This document shows positions 37,821 to 48,309 of a DNA stretch of 64,000 nucleotides, piece by piece. A program made the position numbers and the translations under genes. The stretch comes from an uncultured SAR116 cluster alpha proteobacterium. GTDB taxonomy: Bacteria > Pseudomonadota > Alphaproteobacteria > Puniceispirillales > Marisalimonadaceae. Under the pieces are notes generated by a model. That model saw only the letters and a list, made by a program, of their open reading frames with translations. It made no database searches and was not told where the DNA came from. How positions within the stretch are numbered: position 1 is the first letter of the stretch; each line of letters starts with the position of its first letter. The DNA lies in the NCBI GenBank assembly GCA_902618025.1, contig CACMYY010000001.1, positions 62,001-126,000 of the forward strand, written 5' to 3'.

Positions 37821-40800
37821 ATGAAAGATTTGTTTATCCATTTAAGATTACATTCTAATTTTTCATTAGCTGAAGGCATGCTATCTTTTGATTACATATC
37901 TAAATTTTGTATAGAGAACAATCAGCCTGCAATAGCTATTACAGATACATCCAATCTTTTTGGAGCCCTAGAATTTTCTTTAAAAATGACCTCTTTTGGT
38001 ATTCAGCCTATAATTGGTATTCAAGTAAATATATGTCATAATGAACATAATGAAAAAAATGTTGGTGAGGTTGTTTTAATAGCTAAAAATGATATTGGTT
38101 ACAAAAATCTACTTTTTTTAACAAGTAGTATTTCAAATGATGAAAATTATTACAAAATCATAAATACTTATGATTTAGAAAGATATAAAGATGGTCTTAT
38201 TTTACTTACAGGAGGGGTTGAGAATGGTTTCATAGGCAAACCAGCATCTTTAAATAATATTAATTTAGCTTATGAACGTTTAAAATATTTAAAAATTTTT
38301 TTTCATGATAATATCTATGTTGAACTTCAAAGGCATGGTATAGGTAATCAAGTTATTGCTGAAAAAAATCTGTTGGACTTAGCAGATAAGCTTGAAATTC
38401 CTCTAGTAGCAACTAATGATTGTTTCTTTGAAAATGAACATAAATTTAATGCACATCAAGTTCTTACATGTATAGATAAAGGGCAGACTATTTCCTCTGA
38501 TAATACTAGAATTTTAACAAAAGAACATTATCTCAAAGATCCCAAAAAAATGATATCATTATTTAAAGATATTCCAGAAGCAATTAAAAATACTGTTATA
38601 ATAGCTAAAAGATGCTCATTTTTTGTTAAAACACGTGATCCAATACTTCCTAAATATCCTGGTTTAGAAAATATCAGTGAAGCAGAATATCTTTCTAATA
38701 TTTCCTACAAAGGTTTAATGAAAAGAATAGAGGCATCTAAGGAAATATTTTCTGAAAATAAAAAAAATGAATATAAAAACCGTCTTAAAAAAGAGCTTAA
38801 AATTATCACTGAGATGGGGTTTTCTGGTTATTTTTTAATAGTTTTTGATTTTATAAATTGGTCAAAAAATAATAAGATCCCCGTGGGTCCTGGTCGTGGT
38901 TCTGGAGCCGGGTCAATTGTGGCATGGTCACTTAACATAACAGATCTTGATCCAATTAAATGGGGGTTATTGTTTGAACGTTTCCTTAATCCTGAACGTA
39001 TATCAATGCCTGATTTTGATATAGATTTTTGTCAAGATAGAAGGGAGGAGGTTATAAGTTATGTAAGAAATAGATATGGAAAAGATAAAGTTGCTCAAAT
39101 AATAACTTTTGGAAGTCTTCAGGCAAAAGCCGCTATTCGAGATGTTGGTAGGGTATTGGAAATGCCCTATGGACAGGTAGATAAAATTGCAAAGTTAATA
39201 CCATTTATTCCCTCAAAACCTATTACAATTAGAGAAGCTATCGAAACGAACGACACTCTTAAACATGAAATCGCTGAAAATGAGCAAGTGCAAAACTTAA
39301 TAGATACTGCTATTAATATAGAAGGTCTAAACAGACATGTTTCAACTCATGCTGCTGGTATAGTAATTGGTGATAGGCCACTACATAAAATACTCCCATT
39401 GTACAAATTTGGTGAACTTGAAATGCCAGCTACTCAATTTAACATGAAATATGTTGAAAAAGCTGGACTTGTTAAATTTGATTTTCTTGGTCTGAAAACA
39501 TTAACAATCATTGCTAAAGCTGAATATCTAATTAAAAAAAGAAATGTAAATTTTGAACTTAGTCAAATATCGTTAGAAGATAAAAAAACATATGAAATGT
39601 TATCATCTGGCGCTACAACAGGGATTTTTCAATTAGAATCTGCTGGGATGAAGGATGTTCTAATTGGTCTTAAACCAGATCGGTTTGAAGACATTATTGC
39701 TGTTGTGTCATTATACAGGCCAGGTCCGATGGAAAATATTCCTAGTTACATTAATAGAAAACATAAAAAAGAAAATATTGTATATATGCACGCAAGTTTA
39801 GAACCTATTTTGGCAGAAACTTATGGAATATTTATTTATCAAGAGCAAGTATTAAGAGCAGCACAAATATTAGCAGACTTTTCGTTAGCGAAAGCTGACA
39901 TTCTAAGAAGAGCAATGGGGAAAAAAGATAAAAATGAAATGTCCGAACAAAAGAGATTTTTTTTATTGGGTGCGAAAAAAAAGGGAATTACTGAAAAAAA
40001 TGCTATTGAGATTTTTGATCAAATTGCAGCTTTTGCCGGTTATGGTTTTAATAAATCGCATGCAGCAGCTTATGCTTTAATTGCTTACCAAACTGCTTGG
40101 ATTAAGACAAATTACCCTTATGAGTTTTTTGTATCAATGATGACTATAGAAAATAATAACACTGAAAAATTATCATCTTTTGTTGAAGATTCAAAAAATC
40201 TTGGCATACAAATACTCAAGCCATGTATAAACAAAAGCAGTCACGAATTTATAATTGAAGAAATATCAAAAGGAAAAATTGGCATAAGATATTCGTTATC
40301 GTCCTTAAAAAACGTCGGTACTGATGCTATTAAACAAATTGTTAGAATTAGGAATAAATTTGGAATTTTTAAAGATATTGACGATTTTTTAGATAAAGTT
40401 CCATATGGCTTGTTAACAAAAAAATCATTTGAAAGTTTAATTATGTCTGGAGCTTTTGACCCAATTGAAAAAAATAGGAGTAAATTATTTAATTCCATTG
40501 ATTTGATTTTAAATCATTCACAATACATAGAAAAGGAAAAGCGCTCTTATCAATCAAATCTTTTTAATAATTGTAGTGACAACAAATTATTTATTGATCT
40601 TCCAAATATAACAGAGTGGGGATTTCAAGAAAGTATTAATAATGAATTTTTATCTCTTGGATTATATTTGTCATCTCACCCATTAGATAGTTATTCTAAA
40701 ATATTATCAAAAACAAAAATAAAAAACGTGAGTGAAATTTTAAAAAAACCACAAAAATACTATAATAAAAATTTAAAATTATGTGGTTTACTTACTAAAA

Positions 40801-41246
40801 TACAAAAAAAACAATCTTTTCGTGGTAGATGGGCCACAATACAGTTAAGTGATTTAAGCGGTTCTTGTGAAATTTTAATTTATTCTGATATTTTAAATAA
40901 GTACGAAAATTATTTAACTGAAAGAAATTTAATTTTAATAGATGTACAAATAAAAACTGAAAATAATCAAGTACCTAGAATAATTGCAAATAGGGTAATT
41001 TCTTTAAATGAATTTGTTGCAGAAAGTAAGTGTAATATGACTTTGTTTACGAAAGGTGACGAATATTTACAAAAACTTGTTCCATTATTAAATGTTTTAG
41101 AATTTGGAAAATCTAATATTTTAATAAATAAGTCAAATGACAAACAGCAAGTCGAAATTAAAATAAAAGAAGATATAAAATTATCATCAAAACTTATTCA
41201 TGATATTTCTAAAGTAAAAGGTATAAATAACATTATTTTTTCATAA
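37821..41246 (+). CDS. dnaE: DNA polymerase III alpha subunit
   Basis: FIHLRLHSNFSLAEGM, VGPGRGSGAGSIVAW, MPDFDIDFCQDRREEVI, FNKSHAAAYALIAYQTAWIK. Confidence 0.97.
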   Translation: MKDLFIHLRLHSNFSLAEGMLSFDYISKFCIENNQPAIAITDTSNLFGALEFSLKMTSFGIQPIIGIQVNICHNEHNEKNVGEVVLIAKNDIGYKNLLFLTSSISNDENYYKIINTYDLERYKDGLILLTGGVENGFIGKPASLNNINLAYERLKYLKIFFHDNIYVELQRHGIGNQVIAEKNLLDLADKLEIPLVATNDCFFENEHKFNAHQVLTCIDKGQTISSDNTRILTKEHYLKDPKKMISLFKDIPEAIKNTVIIAKRCSFFVKTRDPILPKYPGLENISEAEYLSNISYKGLMKRIEASKEIFSENKKNEYKNRLKKELKIITEMGFSGYFLIVFDFINWSKNNKIPVGPGRGSGAGSIVAWSLNITDLDPIKWGLLFERFLNPERISMPDFDIDFCQDRREEVISYVRNRYGKDKVAQIITFGSLQAKAAIRDVGRVLEMPYGQVDKIAKLIPFIPSKPITIREAIETNDTLKHEIAENEQVQNLIDTAINIEGLNRHVSTHAAGIVIGDRPLHKILPLYKFGELEMPATQFNMKYVEKAGLVKFDFLGLKTLTIIAKAEYLIKKRNVNFELSQISLEDKKTYEMLSSGATTGIFQLESAGMKDVLIGLKPDRFEDIIAVVSLYRPGPMENIPSYINRKHKKENIVYMHASLEPILAETYGIFIYQEQVLRAAQILADFSLAKADILRRAMGKKDKNEMSEQKRFFLLGAKKKGITEKNAIEIFDQIAAFAGYGFNKSHAAAYALIAYQTAWIKTNYPYEFFVSMMTIENNNTEKLSSFVEDSKNLGIQILKPCINKSSHEFIIEEISKGKIGIRYSLSSLKNVGTDAIKQIVRIRNKFGIFKDIDDFLDKVPYGLLTKKSFESLIMSGAFDPIEKNRSKLFNSIDLILNHSQYIEKEKRSYQSNLFNNCSDNKLFIDLPNITEWGFQESINNEFLSLGLYLSSHPLDSYSKILSKTKIKNVSEILKKPQKYYNKNLKLCGLLTKIQKKQSFRGRWATIQLSDLSGSCEILIYSDILNKYENYLTERNLILIDVQIKTENNQVPRIIANRVISLNEFVAESKCNMTLFTKGDEYLQKLVPLLNVLEFGKSNILINKSNDKQQVEIKIKEDIKLSSKLIHDISKVKGINNIIFS

Positions 41247-41265
41247 TTTCCATAAACATAAAAAC

Positions 41266-41294
41266 TTGCAATCTCAATAAAATTGATCTATGAA
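41266..41294 (+). promoter_or_regulatory. candidate promoter for rpsB-tsf
   Basis: TTGCAA (41266-41271), 17-nt spacer, TATGAA (41289-41294); predicted start just ahead of the structured leader. Confidence 0.4.
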
Positions 41295-41307
41295 ATACCA
41301 ATCTTGT

Positions 41308-41365
41308 GTAATGTTAGGTTTTACAACCGTCCGGTGTTCGTGAACATTACTATAACATTAACCGG
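41308..41365 (+). ncRNA. candidate structured rpsB 5' leader with a possible H-type pseudoknot
   Basis: GTAATGTT (41308-41315) pairs AACATTAC (41343-41350); hairpin GGTT-TTAC-AACC (41317-41328); CCGGT (41331-41335) pairs ACCGG (41361-41365) outside the first stem. Confidence 0.6.
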
Positions 41366-41379
41366 TAAAAGGAAATATT

Positions 41380-42222
41380 ATGACTTCATCACCAACATTT
41401 ACAATGCGTCAGTTGTTAGAAGCTGGCGTCCACTTTGGTCACCATACTAGAAGATGGAACCCCAAAATGGAACCATATATTTTTGGAAAAAGAAATAGTA
41501 TTCATATAATTAACTTAGAAAAAACAGTTCCAATGTTATATGAAGCTTTAGAGGCAATTCAATCCATAGCTAAAAATGGTGGTAAATTTTTATTTGTAGG
41601 CACTAAACGTTCTGCATCTGATTTGATTGCTCAAGCTGCAAATGATTGTGGTCAATATTATGTCAATCATAGATGGCTAGGTGGAATGCTTACTAATTGG
41701 GAAACAGTATCAAAATCTATAAAAAAACTCAAAAATCTTGAAGAAAGAATCTCGTCTGGTGAAATTAATAGTTTAACAAAAAAAGAAAGACTTAATATTG
41801 AAAGGCAAAAAGAAAAGCTAGATCTGACTTTAGGCGGTATTAAAAATATGAATGGTATTCCTGATGCAATATTTATCATAGACACAAATAAAGAGGCAAT
41901 AGCTGTTTTGGAAGCCAACAATCTAAATATTCCTGTAATTGCAGTATGTGATACTAATACTAATCCATCTGGAGTTGATTATCCGATACCCGGAAATGAT
42001 GACGCGTTAAGAGCTATCTCTCTTTATTGTAATCTAGTTGCTGCCTCTGTTCTTAAAGGCTTGGAGAGTAATTTAGAACAAAGTGGTATTGATATTGGAG
42101 AAGCACCTGATCTTGAAGAAAAAAATGTTGAAGAAGATAATTTGATTAAAGAAAATTTAAGTGATAAAGATTCTGATGAGCAAATTCCAAATGAAGAAGT
42201 TTCAAATGCAGTTGTTTCATAA
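41380..42222 (+). CDS. rpsB: 30S ribosomal protein S2
   Basis: [48 protein letters not shown]; acidic C-terminal tail. Confidence 0.97.
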   Translation: MTSSPTFTMRQLLEAGVHFGHHTRRWNPKMEPYIFGKRNSIHIINLEKTVPMLYEALEAIQSIAKNGGKFLFVGTKRSASDLIAQAANDCGQYYVNHRWLGGMLTNWETVSKSIKKLKNLEERISSGEINSLTKKERLNIERQKEKLDLTLGGIKNMNGIPDAIFIIDTNKEAIAVLEANNLNIPVIAVCDTNTNPSGVDYPIPGNDDALRAISLYCNLVAASVLKGLESNLEQSGIDIGEAPDLEEKNVEEDNLIKENLSDKDSDEQIPNEEVSNAVVS

Positions 42223-42293
42223 AACATTAACAATCAGACTATTTGAATATTACTAAAAATACTATTGTGTTATATTTGTTGAAAGGAAATTAA

Positions 42294-43220
42294 ATGAATT
42301 TGTCAGCTTCGATGGTAAAAGAATTAAGAGAAAAGAGCGGTGCAGGCATGATGGACTGTAAAAAAGCTCTTATTGCAACAAATGGCATTGTTGAAGATGC
42401 GATCGATTGGCTCAGAAAGCAAGGTCTTTCTGCTGTTGCTAAAAAGTCAGATAGAATAGCTGCTGAAGGATTAATTGGCATAACTATAAAAGGCACTAAA
42501 GGAGCTCTTATTGAAGTTAACTCTGAAACAGACTTCGTAGCAAGGAATGAATTATTTCAAAAATTTGTGAAAACTTGTAGTCAACTTGCACTTGAAAGTA
42601 AAAGTGACATTAATTTTTTAAAAACACTTCTTTTTCCTAATACTGATAAGACAGTAAACCAAGAGCTTACAAATAATATTGCAACAATCGGTGAAAACAT
42701 GAATATTAGACGTGCAGAATATTTAGAAGTGTCCGAAGGGATTTTAGTTTCTTACATTCATAATAAAGTTACAGATGATTTAGGTAAATTGGGAGTAATC
42801 GTAGCTATTGAAACAAAGGCAAACGATAAACAAATAATAGAAACTGGGAAGAAAATAGCCATGCATATTGCTGCAACTTCTCCTAAATCTCTAAATATTA
42901 ATGACCTTAATAAAGATTTAGTTGATAGAGAAAAAAATGTTTTTATGGATCAAGCAATTGCGTCAGGGAAACCTGTAGAGATTGCAGAAAAAATGGTTCA
43001 AGGAAGAATGCAGAAATTTTTTAAAGATGTTGTTCTTAATGAACAGATTTCTGTAATTGATGGTGAATCTAAAATTAAAGATATAGTTAGGGATTTATCT
43101 GAGAATGTTGGCACTCAGGTTGTAATAAAAGATTTTAAGATACTAAAATTAGGTGAAGGTATAGAAGTTATTGAAAGCGATTTTGCATCTGAAGTCGCAG
43201 CAACAGCGTCCATGAATTAA
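42294..43220 (+). CDS. tsf: elongation factor Ts
   Basis: VKELREKSGAGMMDCKKAL, EVNSETDFVARNELF. Confidence 0.97.
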   Translation: MNLSASMVKELREKSGAGMMDCKKALIATNGIVEDAIDWLRKQGLSAVAKKSDRIAAEGLIGITIKGTKGALIEVNSETDFVARNELFQKFVKTCSQLALESKSDINFLKTLLFPNTDKTVNQELTNNIATIGENMNIRRAEYLEVSEGILVSYIHNKVTDDLGKLGVIVAIETKANDKQIIETGKKIAMHIAATSPKSLNINDLNKDLVDREKNVFMDQAIASGKPVEIAEKMVQGRMQKFFKDVVLNEQISVIDGESKIKDIVRDLSENVGTQVVIKDFKILKLGEGIEVIESDFASEVAATASMN

Positions 43221-43241
43221 TTACTTACCTAAGGGATAGTT

Positions 43242-43952
43242 TTGAATAACTTTAAATGGAAAAAAATCCTTCTAAAAATTTCAGGTGAGTCCTTAATGGG
43301 ACAAGATTCTTTTGGTATAAATCCAAAAGTAATAAAATCATTTGCTAATAAGGTTGAAGAAGTTGTTAATTCTGGTGTTCAACTATGTATAGTTGTTGGT
43401 GGAGGTAATATTTATAGAGGTATTTCAAATACTAAAAGTGGTATGGACAGAGCTACTGGTGATTATATGGGCATGCTAGCTACTGTGATGAATAGCCTTG
43501 CAATTCAAAATGCAATGGAGCAAATTGGAATTCAAACAAGAGTACAGTCAGCTTTGCCAATTTCTGCTGTTTGTGAACAATATATTAGAAGAAGAGCCAA
43601 AAGACATATGGAAAAAGGAAGAGTTGTAATTTTTGCAGCGGGAACTGGTAATCCCTATTTTACAACTGATACAGCAGCAGCGCTTAGAGCATCAGAGATG
43701 GATTGTGATGTTATTATAAAAGCAACACTTGTAGATGGTGTTTATTCTGCTGATCCCAAAAAAGACAAAAAAGCCTTCAAATATAATAATCTGAGTTATT
43801 TAGATGTTTTAAGTAAAGATCTTAAAGTAATGGATGCATCTGCAATATCGCTTGCAAGAGAAAACAAAATACCAATTTTGGTTTGCTCTATTAACAAAAA
43901 TCTTAATAAAGTTTTGAATGGTAAGGGCTCTTATACTATCATTTCTGATTAG
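43242..43952 (+). CDS. pyrH: UMP kinase
   Basis: [57 protein letters not shown] start. Confidence 0.97.
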   Translation: MNNFKWKKILLKISGESLMGQDSFGINPKVIKSFANKVEEVVNSGVQLCIVVGGGNIYRGISNTKSGMDRATGDYMGMLATVMNSLAIQNAMEQIGIQTRVQSALPISAVCEQYIRRRAKRHMEKGRVVIFAAGTGNPYFTTDTAAALRASEMDCDVIIKATLVDGVYSADPKKDKKAFKYNNLSYLDVLSKDLKVMDASAISLARENKIPILVCSINKNLNKVLNGKGSYTIISD

Positions 43953-43964
43953 GAAGGAATTTTA

Positions 43965-44522
43965 ATGACAGAATTAAATTCTAATGAGATAAAAAGTCGA
44001 ATGGAAAAAGCTGTCGATTCATTAAAAAAAGATTTGAGTGGTCTTAGGGTTGGCAGAGCATCCTCATCAATGTTAGATCAAATAAACGTTAGTGCATACG
44101 GAAGTATAATGCCTTTAAATCAGGTCAGCACTGTAAGCGTTCCAGAAGCAAGGTTATTGCTAGTAAATGTATGGGATAGTTCGTTGGTAACTACCATTGA
44201 TAAAAGTATCAGAGAAAGTCCATTGGGACTTAACCCTATGGTAGAAGGTAATGTAATAAGAATAAATATTCCTCCTTTATCTGAGGAAAGAAGGCTAGAA
44301 ATTACCAAGGTGGCAGCAAAGTATGCTGAAACTTCAAAAATTGCTGTTAGAAATATTAGACGTGATTATGTAGAAAGTGTAAGAAAACTTCAGAAAAATG
44401 GGGAAATTAGCGAAGATCAAAAACATCAAGATGAAATTTTGATACAAGAAATTACAGATATAATGATCAAAAATATTGATACGGTTTTATTAAATAAAGA
44501 AAAAGAAATTTTAGAAAATTAA
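43965..44522 (+). CDS. frr: ribosome recycling factor
   Basis: LRVGRASSSMLDQINVSAYGSIMPLNQVSTVSVPEARLL. Confidence 0.97.
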   Translation: MTELNSNEIKSRMEKAVDSLKKDLSGLRVGRASSSMLDQINVSAYGSIMPLNQVSTVSVPEARLLLVNVWDSSLVTTIDKSIRESPLGLNPMVEGNVIRINIPPLSEERRLEITKVAAKYAETSKIAVRNIRRDYVESVRKLQKNGEISEDQKHQDEILIQEITDIMIKNIDTVLLNKEKEILEN

Positions 44523-44524
44523 TT

Positions 44525-45211
44525 ATGAAACTAGATCATCTGGCTATCATAATGGATGGTAATAGGCGTTGGGCGCGTGCCAATAATTTGCCATCTTACG
44601 AAGGTCACCGTAAGGGTGCAAATAACTTATGGGATATAATAAACAGTGTCCAAAAATTAAAATTAAAATTTCTTACTGTATTTGTTTTTTCAACAGAAAA
44701 TTGGAAAAGATCGAGTAGTGAAATTTCTTTTTTAATGAAATTATTAAACCAATTCCTAGATGAAACAATTTCAAAAATTGATAAAAATAGCTTTAAAATT
44801 AGATTTATTGGTGATTTTTTACCATTTGAAAAACAAGTTAAAGAAAAAATTAATATTATAACTAAGACTTCCAGTAATAATAAAGGAGTTGTAATTACCT
44901 TAGCCCTAAATTACGGTGGTAGATTAGACATAATTTCAGCTATAAACAAAATTTTAATTAATGGTAAAAAAACTAATCTAATTAATGAAATTGAATTTAA
45001 AAAATATACATTGAATAAAGATATACCTGATCCTGATCTTTTGATACGAACTGGTGGTGAAATGAGATTATCTAATTTTCTTTTATGGGATTTAGCTTAT
45101 ACAGAATTAATGTTTGTTAGAGAAATGTGGCCAGACTTTAATAAATCAATTTTAGAAAATTGTATGGTAGAATATGCCAAGAGAAATAGAAAATATGGTG
45201 GAGATAATTAA
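44525..45211 (+). CDS. uppS: isoprenyl transferase (undecaprenyl diphosphate synthase)
   Basis: HLAIIMDGNRRWARANNLPSYEGHRKGA, FSTENWKRS, DPDLLIRTGGEMRLSNFLLW. Confidence 0.96.
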   Translation: MKLDHLAIIMDGNRRWARANNLPSYEGHRKGANNLWDIINSVQKLKLKFLTVFVFSTENWKRSSSEISFLMKLLNQFLDETISKIDKNSFKIRFIGDFLPFEKQVKEKINIITKTSSNNKGVVITLALNYGGRLDIISAINKILINGKKTNLINEIEFKKYTLNKDIPDPDLLIRTGGEMRLSNFLLWDLAYTELMFVREMWPDFNKSILENCMVEYAKRNRKYGGDN

Positions 45212-46030
45212 ATTTTTTTTAGAATAATTAGCCTATTAAATCTTCAAGAATTTAGACAAAGATTTATTTCGACGATAACTCTAGTTTTTTTGTTTAGTTT
45301 TTTATTATATTTGGGTACTCCTTTTCTAACAATTTTATTTTGTTTTCTTTTTAGTCTTGTATTACTTGAATTTGAAAGTTTATCATCAATCCTTAAGAAG
45401 AGAATACAATATTTTAAAATTGTGTTATTACAAATAATTTTATTAGTTTACACAATTTTTGAAATTAATAATTACGATATTTTACCAATTATTATCAACA
45501 ATTTTATTTTTTTTCTGATTTTTTCCTTCTTAATTAATTTATTTTTTTTTATTTTTAATAAAACTAATTTAATAAAATTTATCTTATCAAATCTTATAAT
45601 TTTTTCTTTTTTTTCATTAATTGGTATTCTGCATAAACCTAATGGTTTATATGTAATTTTATATATTGTTATCTTAGTTAGTACTATGGATATATTTGCA
45701 TATTTAGGGGGTAAAATATTAGGCAAAAATAAAATAATTCCTAGTATTAGTAAGGGTAAAACTATAGAAGGTACTGCTATTGGGTTAGTATTTATCATTA
45801 TTACATCTTTCATGGTAAAAGATTTAATAAATTATAATATTATCTATTCTATTATGTACGGTTTGATAATTGGTATTTTATCCTTTTTTGGAGACTTAAT
45901 TGAATCTGTTTTCAAAAGAGACGTTGGGGTTAAAGATAGTGGCAAATTAATTCCTGGTCACGGAGGTTTGATGGATAGATTTGACGGTTATTTTTTAGTT
46001 ATACCTTTTTGTTATATTTTTATTAATTAA
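45212..46030 (+). CDS. cdsA: phosphatidate cytidylyltransferase; N-terminus probably starts upstream of the TTG at 45290 at a non-canonical codon
   Basis: C-terminal signature KRDVGVKDSGKLIPGHGGLMDRFDGYF; in-frame upstream codons read IFFRIISLLNLQEFRQRFISTITLVF. Confidence 0.85.
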   Translation: MFFRIISLLNLQEFRQRFISTITLVFLFSFLLYLGTPFLTILFCFLFSLVLLEFESLSSILKKRIQYFKIVLLQIILLVYTIFEINNYDILPIIINNFIFFLIFSFLINLFFFIFNKTNLIKFILSNLIIFSFFSLIGILHKPNGLYVILYIVILVSTMDIFAYLGGKILGKNKIIPSISKGKTIEGTAIGLVFIIITSFMVKDLINYNIIYSIMYGLIIGILSFFGDLIESVFKRDVGVKDSGKLIPGHGGLMDRFDGYFLVIPFCYIFIN

Positions 46031-46044
46031 AAAGTAATTTAAAA

Positions 46045-47193
46045 ATGAATGATAGAAAAAATATTATTTTATTGGGCTCAACCGGTTCTATTGGTGAATC
46101 TTGTTTGCGTTTATTAAGAAATAATAGAGAAAAATTTAATCTTGTTGGTGTTTCTGCTCACAATAATGCTAAATTATTAAGCGAGATTGTTAATGAATTT
46201 GATGTTCCAAATGTTGTTCTATCTAATGCTAAAAATGCTAAATCTTATTATGGTAAAAATGAACTAAGCTTAGGACAATCTAGTTTAATTGAATTAGCAA
46301 AAATAGATTGTGATATTGTAATTTCTGGTATCATTGGAATTATAGGTTTGTATCCAGCATTTGCAGCAATAAGTGTTGGAAATGATTTGGCGATAGCTAA
46401 TAAAGAGACATTAGTTTCTGCAGGTAAAATTTTTTTGGAAAAAAGTGTCCAGAAAAATGCTAAAATTTTTCCAGTAGATTCTGAACATAGTGCAATTTTT
46501 CAATGCTTAGACAAAAATAACTTTTCTAAAGTTGATTTCATAACACTTACAGCTTCAGGCGGACCTTTTTTAAATACCCCATTTCAAGATTTTAAAAATA
46601 TTAGACCCAAAGATGCAATAAAACATCCAGTTTGGAAAATGGGTCAAAAAATTTCTGTAGATAGTGCAACTATGTTTAATAAAGCATTGGAAATAATTGA
46701 AGCTTCTGTACTATTTGACATAAATAGCGATAATATTGAAGTGGTAATCCATCCAGAACATATCATTCATGGATTGGTTCATTATAAAGACGGATCAATT
46801 TTAGCTAATTTAGGGTTCCCCGACATGATTACCCCTTTAAGTGTAGCACTTAATTGGCCTGAAAGATTAGATTTAAATTTAAAAAAAATGTCCTTAAGTT
46901 CTATAAGTAGTCTAACTTTTCATGAACCAGACTTTAAAAAATTTCCTGGTTTGAAGTTAGGATGGGAAGCTCTTCAAAATCCTTATTGTTCTCCAATAGT
47001 TCTTAATGCATCAAACGAAATTGCTGTTGATGCTTTTTTAACACAAAAAATCAAATTTACAGAAATTTACAATATTGTTTATGAAACATTAAATTGTTAT
47101 AATCCTTCTATTCCAAATAGTATTGAAGATGTCATAGAAATAGACAAAATTTCTAGAATAAATTCATCGGAACTTGTTAAAAGGCGTCTATAA
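46045..47193 (+). CDS. dxr: 1-deoxy-D-xylulose 5-phosphate reductoisomerase
   Basis: LGSTGSIGESCLRLL, ANKETLVSAG, PVDSEHSAIFQCL, TASGGPF. Confidence 0.97.
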   Translation: MNDRKNIILLGSTGSIGESCLRLLRNNREKFNLVGVSAHNNAKLLSEIVNEFDVPNVVLSNAKNAKSYYGKNELSLGQSSLIELAKIDCDIVISGIIGIIGLYPAFAAISVGNDLAIANKETLVSAGKIFLEKSVQKNAKIFPVDSEHSAIFQCLDKNNFSKVDFITLTASGGPFLNTPFQDFKNIRPKDAIKHPVWKMGQKISVDSATMFNKALEIIEASVLFDINSDNIEVVIHPEHIIHGLVHYKDGSILANLGFPDMITPLSVALNWPERLDLNLKKMSLSSISSLTFHEPDFKKFPGLKLGWEALQNPYCSPIVLNASNEIAVDAFLTQKIKFTEIYNIVYETLNCYNPSIPNSIEDVIEIDKISRINSSELVKRRL

Positions 47194-47194
47194 A

Positions 47195-48265
47195 ATGTTT
47201 GAAAGTAGTTTTTTTACATCACTAATTGGGTTTTTTATTGTCTTAACACCATTAGTTTTCTTCCACGAACTAGGTCATTATTATGCTGCGATAAAATCTG
47301 GAGTAAAAGTAGAGTCTTTTTCTATAGGCTTTGGTCCTGAAATTTTTGGTTTTACGGATAAAAAAAATACAAGATGGAAGTTTTCGTTAATACCATTAGG
47401 TGGTTACGTCAAAATGAAAGGTGAATTAGTAAATTTTTCGAATAAAATTTTAAAAAACTCTTTTGAAAAAGATACCTTTTTACATGCAAATTTGTTTTCT
47501 AGATTTTTTATTGTATTGTCAGGCCCATTAGCCAATCTTTTATTAGGTTTACTTTTAATTACTAGTCTTTATGTTTTCCATGGAAGATATACAACACCTC
47601 CAATTATAAACGAAATAATTGATGACAAGCCAGCTATGAGAGCAGGTTTAGTGTCTGATGATAAAATAATAAGCATTAATAAAATAGAAATTAAAGATTT
47701 TATAGATATTAAAAAAATTGTTGAAAATAATCCTAATAATTCACTTTCATTTGATATTTTAAGGAATGACAATGTTATAACTGTTACAGTTATTCCCTCT
47801 AAATTTTATGATGAAAAATTAAATAAAGTAGTTGGAAGGATTGGTGTTACAGCTGTTGAACCTCAATTCAAAACTTTATCTATTTTGTCAGCTGTTAAAT
47901 TTGGATTTTTAGACTCTATTAATATTACTTTCGAGTGGCTAAAAGGTATAAAGGCTTTATTTGTTTTTGAAATTCAAAAAAAAGATGTTTTAGGTCCTAT
48001 AGGTATAGCTAAAATTTCTGGTTCAAGTTTAGATAGAGGATTTTCTTCTATAATTTTTTTGATGGCTATCTTATCTATAAACTTAGGTTTAATAAATTTA
48101 TTACCCATACCAGCTCTAGATGGTGGTTATATTTTACTATTTACGTATGAATTAATTTTCAGAAAGCCCTTATCTAGTAAAATACAATTATATTTATTAA
48201 AATTTGGATTTTTATTTATTTTATCTTTGATGATATTAGTCACAGCGTTCGATTTAGGTTTATAA
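47195..48265 (+). CDS. rseP: RIP metalloprotease RseP
   Basis: FFHELGHYYAAIKSGVKVESFSIGFGPEIFGF, PDZ region, LINLLPIPALDGGYIL; start trimmed. Confidence 0.95.
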   Translation: MFESSFFTSLIGFFIVLTPLVFFHELGHYYAAIKSGVKVESFSIGFGPEIFGFTDKKNTRWKFSLIPLGGYVKMKGELVNFSNKILKNSFEKDTFLHANLFSRFFIVLSGPLANLLLGLLLITSLYVFHGRYTTPPIINEIIDDKPAMRAGLVSDDKIISINKIEIKDFIDIKKIVENNPNNSLSFDILRNDNVITVTVIPSKFYDEKLNKVVGRIGVTAVEPQFKTLSILSAVKFGFLDSINITFEWLKGIKALFVFEIQKKDVLGPIGIAKISGSSLDRGFSSIIFLMAILSINLGLINLLPIPALDGGYILLFTYELIFRKPLSSKIQLYLLKFGFLFILSLMILVTAFDLGL

Positions 48266-48309
48266 ATATAAATGCTATACATTGATGAAAAAGGATATAA
48301 AATAATATT

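Noticed and set aside
45472-45813. 113-aa reverse ORF inside cdsA
   Set aside because: Antisense shadow of AT-rich membrane-protein codons; no family resemblance
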